Shown: positions 16,344 through 26,486 of the stretch, piece by piece
Layout: the number at the start of each line of letters is the position of its first letter
Numbering within the stretch: the stretch's first letter is position 1
Source of the DNA: Polyangiaceae bacterium
Lineage (GTDB): Bacteria; Myxococcota_A; Polyangia; Polyangiales; Polyangiaceae
NCBI GenBank assembly: GCA_016715885.1
Contig: JADJXL010000012.1
Span: forward strand, 1-64,000
Direction: 5' to 3'
DNA: 64,000 bases
Made by a program: the position numbers and the translations under genes
The notes under the pieces: generated by a model
What the model saw: only the letters and a program-made list of their open reading frames with translations
What the model was told of the DNA's origin: nothing
Databases searched by the model: none

Positions 16344-18500
16344 ATGCGTTCGAAAGTTCTTCGTCTCGGGTTTGTCACGACAATGATGAGCGCGGTTGCT
16401 TGCGCCGGATCTCCGTCCCCGTCGCCCAACCTGCAAGGCGCGGAAGAAAGCGCCGCAAGCCCGACGGACAAGAACTTGGTCGTTGCAACGGGCGGCCCTG
16501 GCGCTGCGAATGACGAGGGCGCACCCGTTGCTGCACAAAAGGCCGGTGCGCCGCGCGGAGCTCGAGCGGCAGGAGGCGACGGGGTTGCCGGTGAGATCGT
16601 GATGGGCGGCGCTCACGACGATGCGCTCGCCCCGCCTCCTCCTCCTGTCGTTCCTGCCCAGCTTGGCCCATGGACCGGCGGCGACGAAGTCGATGCAGGC
16701 TTTGGCGCGCAGAGTCCCATTCCGGTGACCGCGGCCGATCCCAGTTGGGGAAGCCCGAAAGCGCTCGTCACGATTGTCGTGTTTTCCGATCTCGAATGCC
16801 CCTTTTGTGCGCGCGCGCTCGGCACGCTCGACGAGCTGAAGCGAATTTACGGTAAAGATCAGCTAAGGGTTGTTTGGAAAAACTATCCCCTTGCATTTCA
16901 CAAGAATGCTCGTCCGGCTGCCGAAGCGGCCATGGCCGTGCACGCGCTTCGCGGATCGGCGTGGTTTTGGGCATATCACGACGCGCTTTTTTCACATCGC
17001 CTCGATTCACACGTGATTGATGGATCGCTTCCGAGAGGGCTTTCGCGTCAAGACATCGACGCCGTCATTGCCAAAGGAGCGGTGACGAAAAAGATCGAGG
17101 ACGACATTGCTTTGGCGAATCTCATCGGCGTTCGTGGAACACCGGCATTTTTCATCAATGGGGTGCTCCTGAGCGGCGCGCAGCCCGTGGAGAAATTTCG
17201 AGCGATCATCGACGAACAAGTGGCGGCAGCGAGAAAGACGTTGGCGGCTGGTACGTCGCCGGCGCGTGTATACGCGGTCCTTTCTGCTCAAAATTACCAA
17301 AAGCCTGCGGACAGACCGGGAGCTTCGCCATCGCGTCCTGCCGAGGACACGACGACGGTTTGGAAAGTGCCCATTGATGGTTCACCCGTGCGTGGGAAAA
17401 CCACGGCCCCCGTCACGATGGTCATGTTTTCGGATTTCCAGTGCCCATTTTGCGTTCGCGCTTCGGGGACGGTCGACGCCTTGGCGCGTGAATATGGGGA
17501 CAAACTCCGTATCGTTTACAAAAGCAATCCGCTTGCATTCCACACGCGAGCCGAAGCGGCGGCGCATTTGGCGCTCGAAGCCCGCACGCAGAAAGGCGAC
17601 GCGGCCTTCTGGAAAGCGCACGACATGCTTTATGCTGCCAATGGCAAGCTCGAAGATGCGGACTTGGAAGCCATTGCCACGACCCTCGGGCTCGACGTGA
17701 AAAAGGTCATGGATGCCGTGAGAAGCCGCAAGCATGTGGCCCTCATCGAGCGAGATCAAAACTTGGCCGAAGACATCGAGGCAACGGGCACACCGCAGTT
17801 TTTCATCAATGGTCGGCGCATCGTCGGAGCGCAGCAGCCGGAGAAATTCAAGGAAATCATCGACGACGAAATCAAACACGCCGAAGGACTCATCAAAAAA
17901 GGCACTTCAGCGGCCAAGGTCTACGATGCGATCATCAAGGGCGGCAAAGTCATCGTGTATGAAAAGGTGACCATTCCCGCGCCGTCGAGGGATCAACCGA
18001 CCCGCGGGCCGGCCAATGCCAAAGTCACCGTGCAGATTTTTTCGGATTTCGAATGCCCGTTCTGCAAACGCGCGGCGGAAACCATGGTCGACCTGGAAGC
18101 CGCTTTCCCCGGCAAAATTCGGTTCGTTTGGCGCAACATGCCCTTGCCGTTCCACTCGAATGCGATGCCCGCGGCGCTCGCGGCCATGGAAGCATGGAAG
18201 CAAAAGGGCGCCGAAGGTTTCTGGCAGATGCACGATGCGTTTTTCAAGGATCAGTCGCAGCTCGATCGGGCGGGGATTGAAAAAACGGCTGCGTCGCTGG
18301 GTCTCGACGTGCAAAAGGTTGGTGCCGCAATCGATGGTCAGACGTACAAGGATCTGATTGCTACTGACAAAAAGATTGCCGAAGCCGCGAAGATCTCGGG
18401 AACGCCCGCATTTGTCATCAACGGGTATTACATCTCGGGCGCGCAGCCGCTCTCGAAGTTCAAGAAGGTCGTCAGCCGCGCACTTTCCGAAGCGAAATGA
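16344..18500 (+). CDS. Lipoprotein with three tandem DsbA-like thioredoxin-fold domains
   Basis: A lipoprotein signal (LRLGFVTTMMSAVAC, lipobox SAVAC) is followed by an Ala/Gly/Pro linker. Three DsbA/DSBA-like domains then follow, each with a CPFC redox site near residues 152, 367 and 571 (DLECPFC, DFQCPFC, DFECPFC). Each also has the matching cis-proline loop (RGTPAFFING, TGTPQFFING, SGTPAFVING). The 718-residue protein is therefore three complete modules on one outer- or inner-membrane anchor, facing the periplasm. The expected chemistry is thiol-disulfide exchange on secreted proteins. Most DsbA proteins have one domain and about 200 residues. ATG 16344 is chosen over an upstream in-frame ATG because it places the signal peptide at the N-terminus. 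Confidence 0.88.
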   Translation: MRSKVLRLGFVTTMMSAVACAGSPSPSPNLQGAEESAASPTDKNLVVATGGPGAANDEGAPVAAQKAGAPRGARAAGGDGVAGEIVMGGAHDDALAPPPPPVVPAQLGPWTGGDEVDAGFGAQSPIPVTAADPSWGSPKALVTIVVFSDLECPFCARALGTLDELKRIYGKDQLRVVWKNYPLAFHKNARPAAEAAMAVHALRGSAWFWAYHDALFSHRLDSHVIDGSLPRGLSRQDIDAVIAKGAVTKKIEDDIALANLIGVRGTPAFFINGVLLSGAQPVEKFRAIIDEQVAAARKTLAAGTSPARVYAVLSAQNYQKPADRPGASPSRPAEDTTTVWKVPIDGSPVRGKTTAPVTMVMFSDFQCPFCVRASGTVDALAREYGDKLRIVYKSNPLAFHTRAEAAAHLALEARTQKGDAAFWKAHDMLYAANGKLEDADLEAIATTLGLDVKKVMDAVRSRKHVALIERDQNLAEDIEATGTPQFFINGRRIVGAQQPEKFKEIIDDEIKHAEGLIKKGTSAAKVYDAIIKGGKVIVYEKVTIPAPSRDQPTRGPANAKVTVQIFSDFECPFCKRAAETMVDLEAAFPGKIRFVWRNMPLPFHSNAMPAALAAMEAWKQKGAEGFWQMHDAFFKDQSQLDRAGIEKTAASLGLDVQKVGAAIDGQTYKDLIATDKKIAEAAKISGTPAFVINGYYISGAQPLSKFKKVVSRALSEAK

Positions 18501-18509
18501 GTCAATGGT

Positions 18510-18537
18510 GAGGGGGCGTCATCCAACGCGCCCCCTC
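18510..18537. terminator. Bidirectional terminator-like hairpin
   Basis: GAGGGGGCG at 18510-18518 pairs with CGCCCCCTC at 18529-18537 across a 10-base loop. It sits between two convergent genes. Confidence 0.7.
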
Positions 18538-18551
18538 GACCAAGAACCATT

Positions 18552-19085
18552 TCAATCGACGAACTCGATACCCGTCGCTTCGATTTCGACCTTCGCCAGC
18601 TTGGCGCTCGATCCCTGACCGCAACCATCATCGGCACCGCACATGCCCTTGTCTGCGGACGGCGACAGAACTTTGCCTTGCACGACGGCGCGATGTCCGT
18701 GCGCATCACGGGGCACGAAGAAGCTGTGTCCGGCCATCTTGATGTGCGCTTGTCCCGACGAATCGGCAATCTCCATCCAGCAACCCATCGACTTGCACAC
18801 AGCCGATACGACACCTTCGGTGCGCACGGTTTGATCCGCAAACTTCGTCGGCTCCTTGACCAGATCGGTCAACGTCGTGGCTTTGGCCTCCGTCACCGGT
18901 TGGCCATACTTTTTCTGCTGCAAAGGCTTGATGGCTTCTGCCGTCGCGGCTTTCGGCTCCAGCGTGGTCGGTGCGGGCGCGACCGCTGGCGGCGTAGCTT
19001 CGGGCGCCGGTGCTTCGGACTTGGCGCACGCTGCCAAGGCAAGAGTGAACGAGGCGAGAACGAAGATTTTTCGGAACGTTTGCAT
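18552..19085 (-). CDS. DUF4920-type lipoprotein
   Basis: ATG 19085 gives MQTFRKIFVLASFTLALAAC, a lipoprotein signal with lipobox LAAC. A Pro/Ala linker follows, then a beta-rich OB-like domain: FADQTVRTEGVVSAVCKSMG, CWMEIADSSGQAHIKMAG and HRAVVQGKV. The CxxxxCW signature resembles the DUF4920 family of periplasmic lipoproteins of unknown function. Two further cysteines lie in MCGADDGCGQG. It converges with the triple-DsbA lipoprotein, so its cysteines could be substrates of that protein, though only position suggests it. Confidence 0.7.
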   Translation of the reverse strand: MQTFRKIFVLASFTLALAACAKSEAPAPEATPPAVAPAPTTLEPKAATAEAIKPLQQKKYGQPVTEAKATTLTDLVKEPTKFADQTVRTEGVVSAVCKSMGCWMEIADSSGQAHIKMAGHSFFVPRDAHGHRAVVQGKVLSPSADKGMCGADDGCGQGSSAKLAKVEIEATGIEFVD

Positions 19086-19198
19086 GGCGGGCGAAGTGTG
19101 CCGCAAAAGCCGGCACTTGTCACGAATCCACACGCACTTGGTCCCCATGTGTTTGCTCGATCGACCGGCTTGCCCGAACTTTGCTACAACACCCTCAG

Positions 19199-20002
19199 AT
19201 GCGTGTGCGAATGACGTGCCTCGGAACGAGCTCGATGCGGGGCGTCATCACGCTCGGCGCTTCGTTCTGCTTGGCCTTGGCCATGCCCACAGTTGCGAGC
19301 GCAGAAGAGCAGTCATCGGAAGCTCCCGCGGCGCCGCCAAGGCCCGCTCCACTTCCGCCGCTCGAGCCGAGCGCCAAGCCCGAAAGCCGGCATGTCGACT
19401 TCGGCGCCGCCGTGGCGCTCGTGCATCGAGTTGCAGAAGGACAAACCGACGGCGAATCGCTGGTGCGTTATCCGTCCGCTTTGGGCGTGGGTTTGTCCGC
19501 TCGAGTGGACATCGTGCGTTACTTGCGCGCGAATCTGTATGTCGTGCGAGCTTCGAGCGAATTGGATCCGTCCGCTGGGGCTTTGGGGCTGCCCGGTGAT
19601 CCCGGCCCAATTCCCATGACGAGTTACTCGTTCGGTCTGCGTTTGTCCCCCACGTTGCCGCTTGGACCGCGAGCTCGAACCTGGCTCACCGTAGGCGCAG
19701 GATGGGGGCGTCTCGAAACCGGGCGCTTCGATGTCGCAAGCTCTGCAGGGTCGTTTCAAGTTCGTGAGCGAGTGTTTTCGTTCGTCGAGTTTCCAATGGG
19801 TATCGGCACGTCGATTGAAGTGGTGAAGAATTGGTTGTCCGTCGAATTCGAAGCGACGGCGGCCTTTCATGTGGCGCAACGAGGTACCGCACTCCGTAAT
19901 GGTCAAGCGATCGATGCACTCGGACGCCGTACGCCCGTCGCGGCATTTCCCTCGATAACTGCGAGTTTCGTGCAAACCCTCGGACTTGCCTTGGTGCTCT
20001 GA
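19199..20002 (+). CDS. Putative outer-membrane beta-barrel protein
   Basis: After a signal peptide (GVITLGASFCLALAMPTVASA) and a Pro/Ala linker (residues about 35-65), the rest is alternating aromatic/small residue strands such as LGVGLSARVDIVRYLRANLY and SYSFGLRLSPTLPLG. It ends in LGLALVL. This pattern fits an 8-strand envelope barrel. No family is recognised. The start may be ATG 19199 or 19235; the latter still keeps the signal. The deoxynucleoside kinase gene starts only 9 bp after its stop, so the two are probably co-transcribed. Confidence 0.6.
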   Translation: MRVRMTCLGTSSMRGVITLGASFCLALAMPTVASAEEQSSEAPAAPPRPAPLPPLEPSAKPESRHVDFGAAVALVHRVAEGQTDGESLVRYPSALGVGLSARVDIVRYLRANLYVVRASSELDPSAGALGLPGDPGPIPMTSYSFGLRLSPTLPLGPRARTWLTVGAGWGRLETGRFDVASSAGSFQVRERVFSFVEFPMGIGTSIEVVKNWLSVEFEATAAFHVAQRGTALRNGQAIDALGRRTPVAAFPSITASFVQTLGLALVL

Positions 20003-20011
20003 AGGAGTGTG

Positions 20012-20680
20012 ATGTCTCGGTTGCAACACGGTCCGAAGGCGACGCGTCCACGCATCATTGCCGTTGCGGGAAATATGGGCGCCGGTAAATCGAGCCTCGT
20101 CAAGTGGCTCGAACAGCAATTCGGAATGGTTCCGTTCTTCGAGCCGAACGAAGACAACCCGTATTTGTCGGACTTTTACGCCGACATGCCTCGGTGGGCC
20201 ATGAGCTCGCAGCTCTTTTTCCTCGTCCGCCGATTTCGTATTCATCGCGACGTGCTCATCCGGGCGTCTCAGGATTCGCGGCCCATCGTGCAAGATCGGA
20301 CGCTGTATGAAGACGCGGAGATCTTCGCCGCGCATTTGCATCAAGCCGGGTACATCGACGATCGCGATTGGACCATGTACCAAGACCTTTATCGCACTCT
20401 CCGTGAAGAAATTCGGCCCCCGGATCTCATGATTTATTTGCGCTGCCCGCTGAAAACCCTCGTTCGCAGAATCCGCGAGCGAGGTCGTGAATTCGAACGC
20501 AAAGTACCTCGCACCTACCTCGCAGCCCTCGACAAACTCTACGAGCAATGGCACGCCCGGTACGACTTGTCCCCGACGCTCGTCATCGAAACGGATCGAC
20601 TCGATTACGTCGAGCGATTATTCGATCGGCTGGAAGTTGCCGACGCCATTCGCCGCCACATTGGTCATTCGGAAGCGTGA
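20012..20680 (+). CDS. Deoxynucleoside kinase
   Basis: This belongs to the dNK/dGK-dCK family that phosphorylates deoxyribonucleosides for salvage. The P-loop is GNMGAGKSSLVKWL, the substrate/catalytic segment is VQDRTLYEDAEIF, and the lid is RRIRERGREFERK; all are in the expected order. 222 residues is the normal length. GAAGGAG at 20001-20007 precedes an overlapping GTG (20009) and ATG (20012); I use the ATG. Substrate choice cannot be told from sequence. Confidence 0.88.
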   Translation: MSRLQHGPKATRPRIIAVAGNMGAGKSSLVKWLEQQFGMVPFFEPNEDNPYLSDFYADMPRWAMSSQLFFLVRRFRIHRDVLIRASQDSRPIVQDRTLYEDAEIFAAHLHQAGYIDDRDWTMYQDLYRTLREEIRPPDLMIYLRCPLKTLVRRIRERGREFERKVPRTYLAALDKLYEQWHARYDLSPTLVIETDRLDYVERLFDRLEVADAIRRHIGHSEA

Positions 20681-20723
20681 ATTGGTCGTTTCGTGAGTGA
20701 CCAAGTGTTCGTACATTTGGACC

Positions 20724-20747
20724 AAGCGTCATCATTTCGACGCTTTT
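20724..20747 (+). terminator. Rho-independent terminator after the kinase gene
   Basis: AAGCGTC at 20724-20730 pairs with GACGCTT at 20739-20745 and runs into TTTT. Confidence 0.55.
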
Positions 20748-20782
20748 GAACGCTATTTTTTGATGCGTCACGCCTTGCACTC

Positions 20783-21234
20783 GTGGCGACGATGGGGGAG
20801 GACTATGGATCTTGGAAGGCTCTTCGAGTGGTTGATTCGGATGCAGCACGACGCGGGCGAGTTCTGCTCATCGATGACGAAGCGTTCATCGTGGCGGCAC
20901 TGAGGCGCCTTCTCAGGACCGAGCATGACGTCATGGCTGTCATGAGCGTGCCCGATGCGCTCTCGCTCGTCGAAGCTGGCCATTGTTTCGACGTGATTCT
21001 GTGCGATGTGCGAATGCCCGGCATGAGCGGGATCGACTTTTACGAGAAGCTCCGCACGCTTGCTCCCGAGATGACGAGTCGCATCGTTTTCTGCACGGGC
21101 GCAACGTTCGCCAGCGATACGCGACGATTTTTTGAACGCATATCGAACGAGCTCTTGGAAAAACCGTTCGATCCAGGCGCAGTACGCTCGCTCGTTCGGC
21201 GCTTCGTCGTCGAGTCGGCGACGTGTTCGTCGCT

Positions 21235-21238
<4 letters not shown>
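20783..21238 (+). CDS. Single-domain response regulator (receiver)
   Basis: One REC domain with no output domain: RVLLIDDEAFIV carries the acidic pair, FDVILCDVRMPGMSGIDFYE the phospho-acceptor Asp, IVFCTGATF the Thr region and LLEKPFDPG the conserved Lys. It probably works as a phosphate-relay shuttle or controls a partner by contact. Starts are GTG 20783 or ATG 20792. No histidine kinase is in the window. The stop overlaps the nadA stop by 4 bp on the opposite strand. Confidence 0.88.
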
Positions 21239-22188
<950 letters not shown>

Positions 22189-22323
22189 CGTGCCCCAAAC
22201 GTAGAAGGTCTCGGGCTCGAGTGCCAGGGCGTGTCGATGCTCGCGGACTGCTTGCCGCCGATGCATCGACTGCGCACCGTTCGGCCGTTGCATCGGCCTG
22301 CTCGCCATGCCATCGCTGCACCC

Positions 22324-24345
22324 ATGGCGGCCGGACGATGGACGCGCGAGAAACGGCTCCTGAAAGCCGCAATGCTGGCGATCGCATTTCGGTCATCCGC
22401 GGCGAATGCTCAACCTGCGCCGCCCGAAGAGCCCGCAGCGTCTCCTCCAGTCGAAACGCCGGCGCCACCACCGCCGCCCCCCGAGCCCATCGAAGTGACC
22501 GTCGAGGGCGACAAGGCCCCTGCTGGATCGGTAGCGCTGAAGCGGCGTGACATTCGCGAAATGCCCGGGGTGCTCGGAGATCCTTATCGAGCGATCGAAT
22601 TGCAGCCTGGCGTCACGCCCACGGCGAGCGGTTTGCCCTATTTTTACATTCGCGGAGCGCCTCCGGGAAACATTGGATATTATTACGACGGCATTCGCGT
22701 TCCGCTTCTATTTCATGCGGGTGCGGGACCGAGCGTCATTCCAGCGCCGCTCGTTTCTCGCGTGAATTTGCACATGGGGCCATATCCGGCCGATATCGGG
22801 CGCCTCGCAGGAGCAGCCGTCGACGCCGAACCTGCGCCATTACCAACACAATGGCGAGGCGAAGGGATGTTTCGATTCGTGGACATCGGCGGCGTCGTTC
22901 AAGGTCCCGTGTCGGAAGATGCGACGGTGCTCGTGGGAGGCCATTATTCGGCCGGAGCGCACCTCATTTCGGCGCTCGTGAAAAACGTCGATTTTGGATA
23001 CGCTGATTATCAAGCTCGATTTACGCATCGAATTGGATCACGCGGAAAATTTTCGGCGCTTGCATTTGGAGCGTGGGACAAACTCGCCGCAACGACAGGA
23101 GAAACTGACGAACGCGACACGCTCCTCAATGCGGATTTTCACAGGCTCGACCTGCGTTACGATCACGATTTCGATTCCGGGGGCAAACTGCGAGCTGCCG
23201 TGACCCTGGGCCTCGACCGCTCACGCGATGTGGGCGTCGAGCGCGCGACGAACTACAAAATTGGCGCTCGCCTGCGATTTGCAAAGCCCATGGGTCACGG
23301 CAAGGCCCTCCTGCGCGCGGGCATTGACGTCATGGTGGATCGTTACGACATGGTGCATCACGAGCCGTGTCCAGCCGGGGATGCATCTTGCTTGGACAAA
23401 CCGCTGGCGCTCTCGCAGCTCGATGAAGCATTTCGTGCTCTTTTTCCGAGCCGCTGGGATTTTGTTGCTGGCGCCTGGACCGATGCTTTGATCGTGCTGA
23501 ATGAAAGCTCGACGATCACGCCCGGATTGCGCATCGATCATTATCGATCGATGGGCAACGATGCGACCGCGATCGACCCGAAAATCGTAGGCCGTTTTGG
23601 CGTGGGTGACCGAGTAAAACTCGTGCCGACCATTGGCCTGGCGTCGCAATTGCCTGGGTTTGCCCCGTTGCCGGCGCTGCAAATTGCAGGTATTACGGGG
23701 GGATTGCAAAGAAGCTTTCAATCGAGCTTCGGGGCCGAAGTCAAGTTGTTTCCCGTTCCCATCGAGCTGGGTGCGAGCGTATTTCGCCAAGTCACGTTCA
23801 ACATGACCGATCCGATTGGGACCGATCGCGGCACGACCCTCGGGCCCGAACGCTTTTTGTCGCGCAGCACGGGTGATGCGTATGGTCTCGAATTGAACGC
23901 TCGCGGTGCATTACGCAAAGACATGCTCTTCATTGCATCGTACACGCTTTCGCGTTCGACGCGCACGTCTTCGAATGGCGTGACGATACCCTCCGCGGTG
24001 GATCGCACGCACGTGGCGCACGTGGCGATATTGTATGAATTCACCAAGCATTGGCGTGGAGGCGTCAGGCATGTATTTTATAGCGGATTTCCTGCCGAAG
24101 AAGCAGGCACGGGCCGTCCTCCGAATTCGGATCCGCAGCGCACGCGCCCGTTTTACAGGCTCGACGTGCGTGTTTCACGGCGCTGGACGGTGGGAAAGAC
24201 CGGCTTCATTGGGCTGATATTCGACATTCAGAACGCGACGCTCAGCAAAGAAGTCTTCGACGTGACGTGCAAAGAAGGTATTTGTCAGCCGCGGACGCTT
24301 GGGCCGATCACGGTTCCGGGGTTGGCGCTGGAGGGGGGATTTTAA
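22324..24345 (+). CDS. TonB-dependent receptor-like outer-membrane protein
   Basis: A signal peptide (LLKAAMLAIAFRSSAANA) precedes a long proline linker (residues about 25-55) and then a plug domain: PGVLGDPYRAIELQPGVTPT, LPYFYIRGAPPGNIGYYYDG, VNLHMGPYPADIGR. A large beta-barrel follows to residue 673. The plug is the type seen in myxobacterial receptors with a Pro-rich N-terminus. Substrate unknown. nadA diverges 135 bp away. Confidence 0.8.
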   Translation: MAAGRWTREKRLLKAAMLAIAFRSSAANAQPAPPEEPAASPPVETPAPPPPPPEPIEVTVEGDKAPAGSVALKRRDIREMPGVLGDPYRAIELQPGVTPTASGLPYFYIRGAPPGNIGYYYDGIRVPLLFHAGAGPSVIPAPLVSRVNLHMGPYPADIGRLAGAAVDAEPAPLPTQWRGEGMFRFVDIGGVVQGPVSEDATVLVGGHYSAGAHLISALVKNVDFGYADYQARFTHRIGSRGKFSALAFGAWDKLAATTGETDERDTLLNADFHRLDLRYDHDFDSGGKLRAAVTLGLDRSRDVGVERATNYKIGARLRFAKPMGHGKALLRAGIDVMVDRYDMVHHEPCPAGDASCLDKPLALSQLDEAFRALFPSRWDFVAGAWTDALIVLNESSTITPGLRIDHYRSMGNDATAIDPKIVGRFGVGDRVKLVPTIGLASQLPGFAPLPALQIAGITGGLQRSFQSSFGAEVKLFPVPIELGASVFRQVTFNMTDPIGTDRGTTLGPERFLSRSTGDAYGLELNARGALRKDMLFIASYTLSRSTRTSSNGVTIPSAVDRTHVAHVAILYEFTKHWRGGVRHVFYSGFPAEEAGTGRPPNSDPQRTRPFYRLDVRVSRRWTVGKTGFIGLIFDIQNATLSKEVFDVTCKEGICQPRTLGPITVPGLALEGGF

Positions 24346-24354
24346 GGCCGCCCT

Positions 24355-26154
24355 TCAATCGTCCGTTTTTCCAAACAACCGATGCCGAAAATAGCCAAGC
24401 TGGCTCTTCGCAAATTCCTTGGCTAGGTCCAGTTTGTCCACTTCACGCGCGCTCGTTCGCCGGGTGAGCTCGCCCGATTCGTACAATTCGCGCGTTTTTC
24501 CGCGTTGCAACTTGCCGCTCGACGTTTTTGGCAAAACGCCCGGCGCAAGCGGCACGATGTCGTCCACGGTCAAACCCACCGCTTGTTGAATCGCTTCGCG
24601 TGCTTTCGCGACGAGCTTTTGCTGTTCTTTTTCGTCCGTCACGCCCGTTTCGAATGCCACGACCACGCGTTCTCGATCGCCGGGACCCGTCATCGTACCG
24701 AACGCAATGACGTTACCTTTGCGAATGCCATCCACTTGACTCGCTTCCCATTCGATGTCTTGCGGATAGTAGTTGCGGCCATTGACGATGATGACTTCTT
24801 TGGATCGCCCGCAAACGTAGATTTTCCCGTCCGCGAGATACCCAAGGTCACCCGTACGCAAATAGCCCCCGGCGAATGCATGTCGAGTCGCCTCGGGATC
24901 GCCATGATACCCTTGCATCACGCTCGCCCCGCGAATGCGGATCTCTCCAATTTCGCGTTCTCCGAGCGGTTTTACGCTCTCCGCATCATCGGGCGCGAAG
25001 ACACACACCTCGTGCCCCTCGAATGCCGGACCGCATTGCACCACGGCCGATGCGCGAGCGCTGTCCTCTTTGGCAGGTTCTGCGCGCCCTTCGGACCATA
25101 ACCTTTCACCGTCCACGACATCGGTCACGACGCCTTGGCCAATGCTGAACGATACCGCCAAGGTCGCTTCGGCCAAACCATAACAGCTCGCGAACGCTTT
25201 TTCGTCGAACCCCACGGGAGCAAATTTTTGCGCGAATGCCCGCAAGTTTTCAGCTCGAATGGGTTCCGCTCCGCACCCTGCGACGCGCCATGAAGACAAG
25301 TCGAGCCCTTTCATTTCCGCGTCCTTGATGCGTTTGACGCACAAGGCGTAGGCAAAGTTCGGCCCGAATGATATGGTTCCTCGATATTGGGATACCGCCT
25401 CGAGCCACCTCGCCGGACGCTTCAAAAAGAGGAGCGGAGGCAAAAACGTCACCGCATTCTTGTGGTAAATGGGCGCAATGACGAACCCGATGAGGCCCAT
25501 GTCGTGATAAAGCGGCAGCCAGGAAACGCCTGAATCGACCGTATCCGTCACGGCGAGCCCGAGCTGCATGATCGAACGCACGTTTGCCGCAAGATTCGCG
25601 TGCGTCAACGTCACGCCCTTCGGACGCGCCGTCGAACCGCTCGTGAATTGCAAAAAGCACACGTCATCCAGACTGACGTCGACCGGGCGTAATCGTTCAT
25701 GGGAAACGCGGACGTCTTCGACTGCGACGACTTGCTCGAGCTCTGGGGCTTTGGCTTGAATCGTCCCGAGCAGCAATTTCACTTCTTTGTTCGTCAGCAG
25801 GATTCGCGCGCCGCTTTTCGCCACGATGTGCAGCGTATTGTCGAGATATCCCGCGAGTTTTCCGAGCCCCGTCGGCGGATAAATCGGCACGGGCACGATG
25901 CCTGCTCGCACGGCACCGAGAAACGCAAAGACGAAATCGGCATTGTCAGGAAGGATCAGCGCAATCCGGTCACCTTTGCGCAGCCCGAGCGCCTGCATGG
26001 CTCCCGCAAAACGCCCACTCTCCCGCTCGACGTCCGCGTACGAATAAAACCGCTCGTCTTGCCGCGATTCCCCGAGGAATCGATAACCCGTTTTGCTTAC
26101 GGCCGCCGCATCCTCGATTGCGCGTGCGACGGTGCGCGACACGTGCCCGCTCAT
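24355..26154 (-). CDS. Fatty acyl-AMP ligase (FAAL)
   Basis: This 599-residue adenylate-forming enzyme activates a fatty acid as acyl-AMP and hands it to an acyl carrier protein. The A3 motif is LQFTSGSTARPKGV. VSWLPLYHDMGLIGFV and ISFGPNFAYALCVKRI are typical of FAALs rather than acyl-CoA ligases. GNVIAFG and LPKTSSGKLQRGKTRELY give the C-terminal domain with its catalytic Lys. Its start overlaps the stop of the ACP gene by 4 bp. The pair could prime a lipid or lipopeptide pathway, but no PKS or NRPS gene is in the window. Confidence 0.9.
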   Translation of the reverse strand: MSGHVSRTVARAIEDAAAVSKTGYRFLGESRQDERFYSYADVERESGRFAGAMQALGLRKGDRIALILPDNADFVFAFLGAVRAGIVPVPIYPPTGLGKLAGYLDNTLHIVAKSGARILLTNKEVKLLLGTIQAKAPELEQVVAVEDVRVSHERLRPVDVSLDDVCFLQFTSGSTARPKGVTLTHANLAANVRSIMQLGLAVTDTVDSGVSWLPLYHDMGLIGFVIAPIYHKNAVTFLPPLLFLKRPARWLEAVSQYRGTISFGPNFAYALCVKRIKDAEMKGLDLSSWRVAGCGAEPIRAENLRAFAQKFAPVGFDEKAFASCYGLAEATLAVSFSIGQGVVTDVVDGERLWSEGRAEPAKEDSARASAVVQCGPAFEGHEVCVFAPDDAESVKPLGEREIGEIRIRGASVMQGYHGDPEATRHAFAGGYLRTGDLGYLADGKIYVCGRSKEVIIVNGRNYYPQDIEWEASQVDGIRKGNVIAFGTMTGPGDRERVVVAFETGVTDEKEQQKLVAKAREAIQQAVGLTVDDIVPLAPGVLPKTSSGKLQRGKTRELYESGELTRRTSAREVDKLDLAKEFAKSQLGYFRHRLFGKTDD

Positions 26155-26417
26155 TCGCTCAGCCTTCCGTCTTGTCCAAGACGCTCCACGATGGCCGTTA
26201 TGACATCACCCACGGTTTCGATTTGCTTGAGCGCCTCGTCGGGGATCAAGAGGCCATACGTGTCCTCGACCTCGGCGAGAACTTCCATCACGCCGAGCGA
26301 ATCGATGCCGAGGTCGGCGACGATTCGCGTCGACAATTCGACATCGACCTGCGACTGTCGGTGTTTTGTAAAGACTTCGATGACCTTGCTTTCGACGTTT
26401 TTACGATTCCAAGTCAT
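26151..26417 (-). CDS. Acyl carrier protein (FAAL partner)
   Basis: 88 residues with the phosphopantetheine site ADLGIDSLGVMEVLAEVED (Ser of DSLG near residue 40) and the helical-bundle pattern of ACPs. It lies directly upstream of and overlaps the acyl-AMP ligase, so the two form a loading pair. It is not the housekeeping ACP, as no fab genes are nearby. Confidence 0.9.
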   Translation of the reverse strand: MTWNRKNVESKVIEVFTKHRQSQVDVELSTRIVADLGIDSLGVMEVLAEVEDTYGLLIPDEALKQIETVGDVITAIVERLGQDGRLSE

Positions 26418-26486
26418 GACACGCGTCCTGGCAGCATTTCGGCCGCTCGGAATTACCCCGAATGGCCCCGATTTGCAAAGCCTAAT

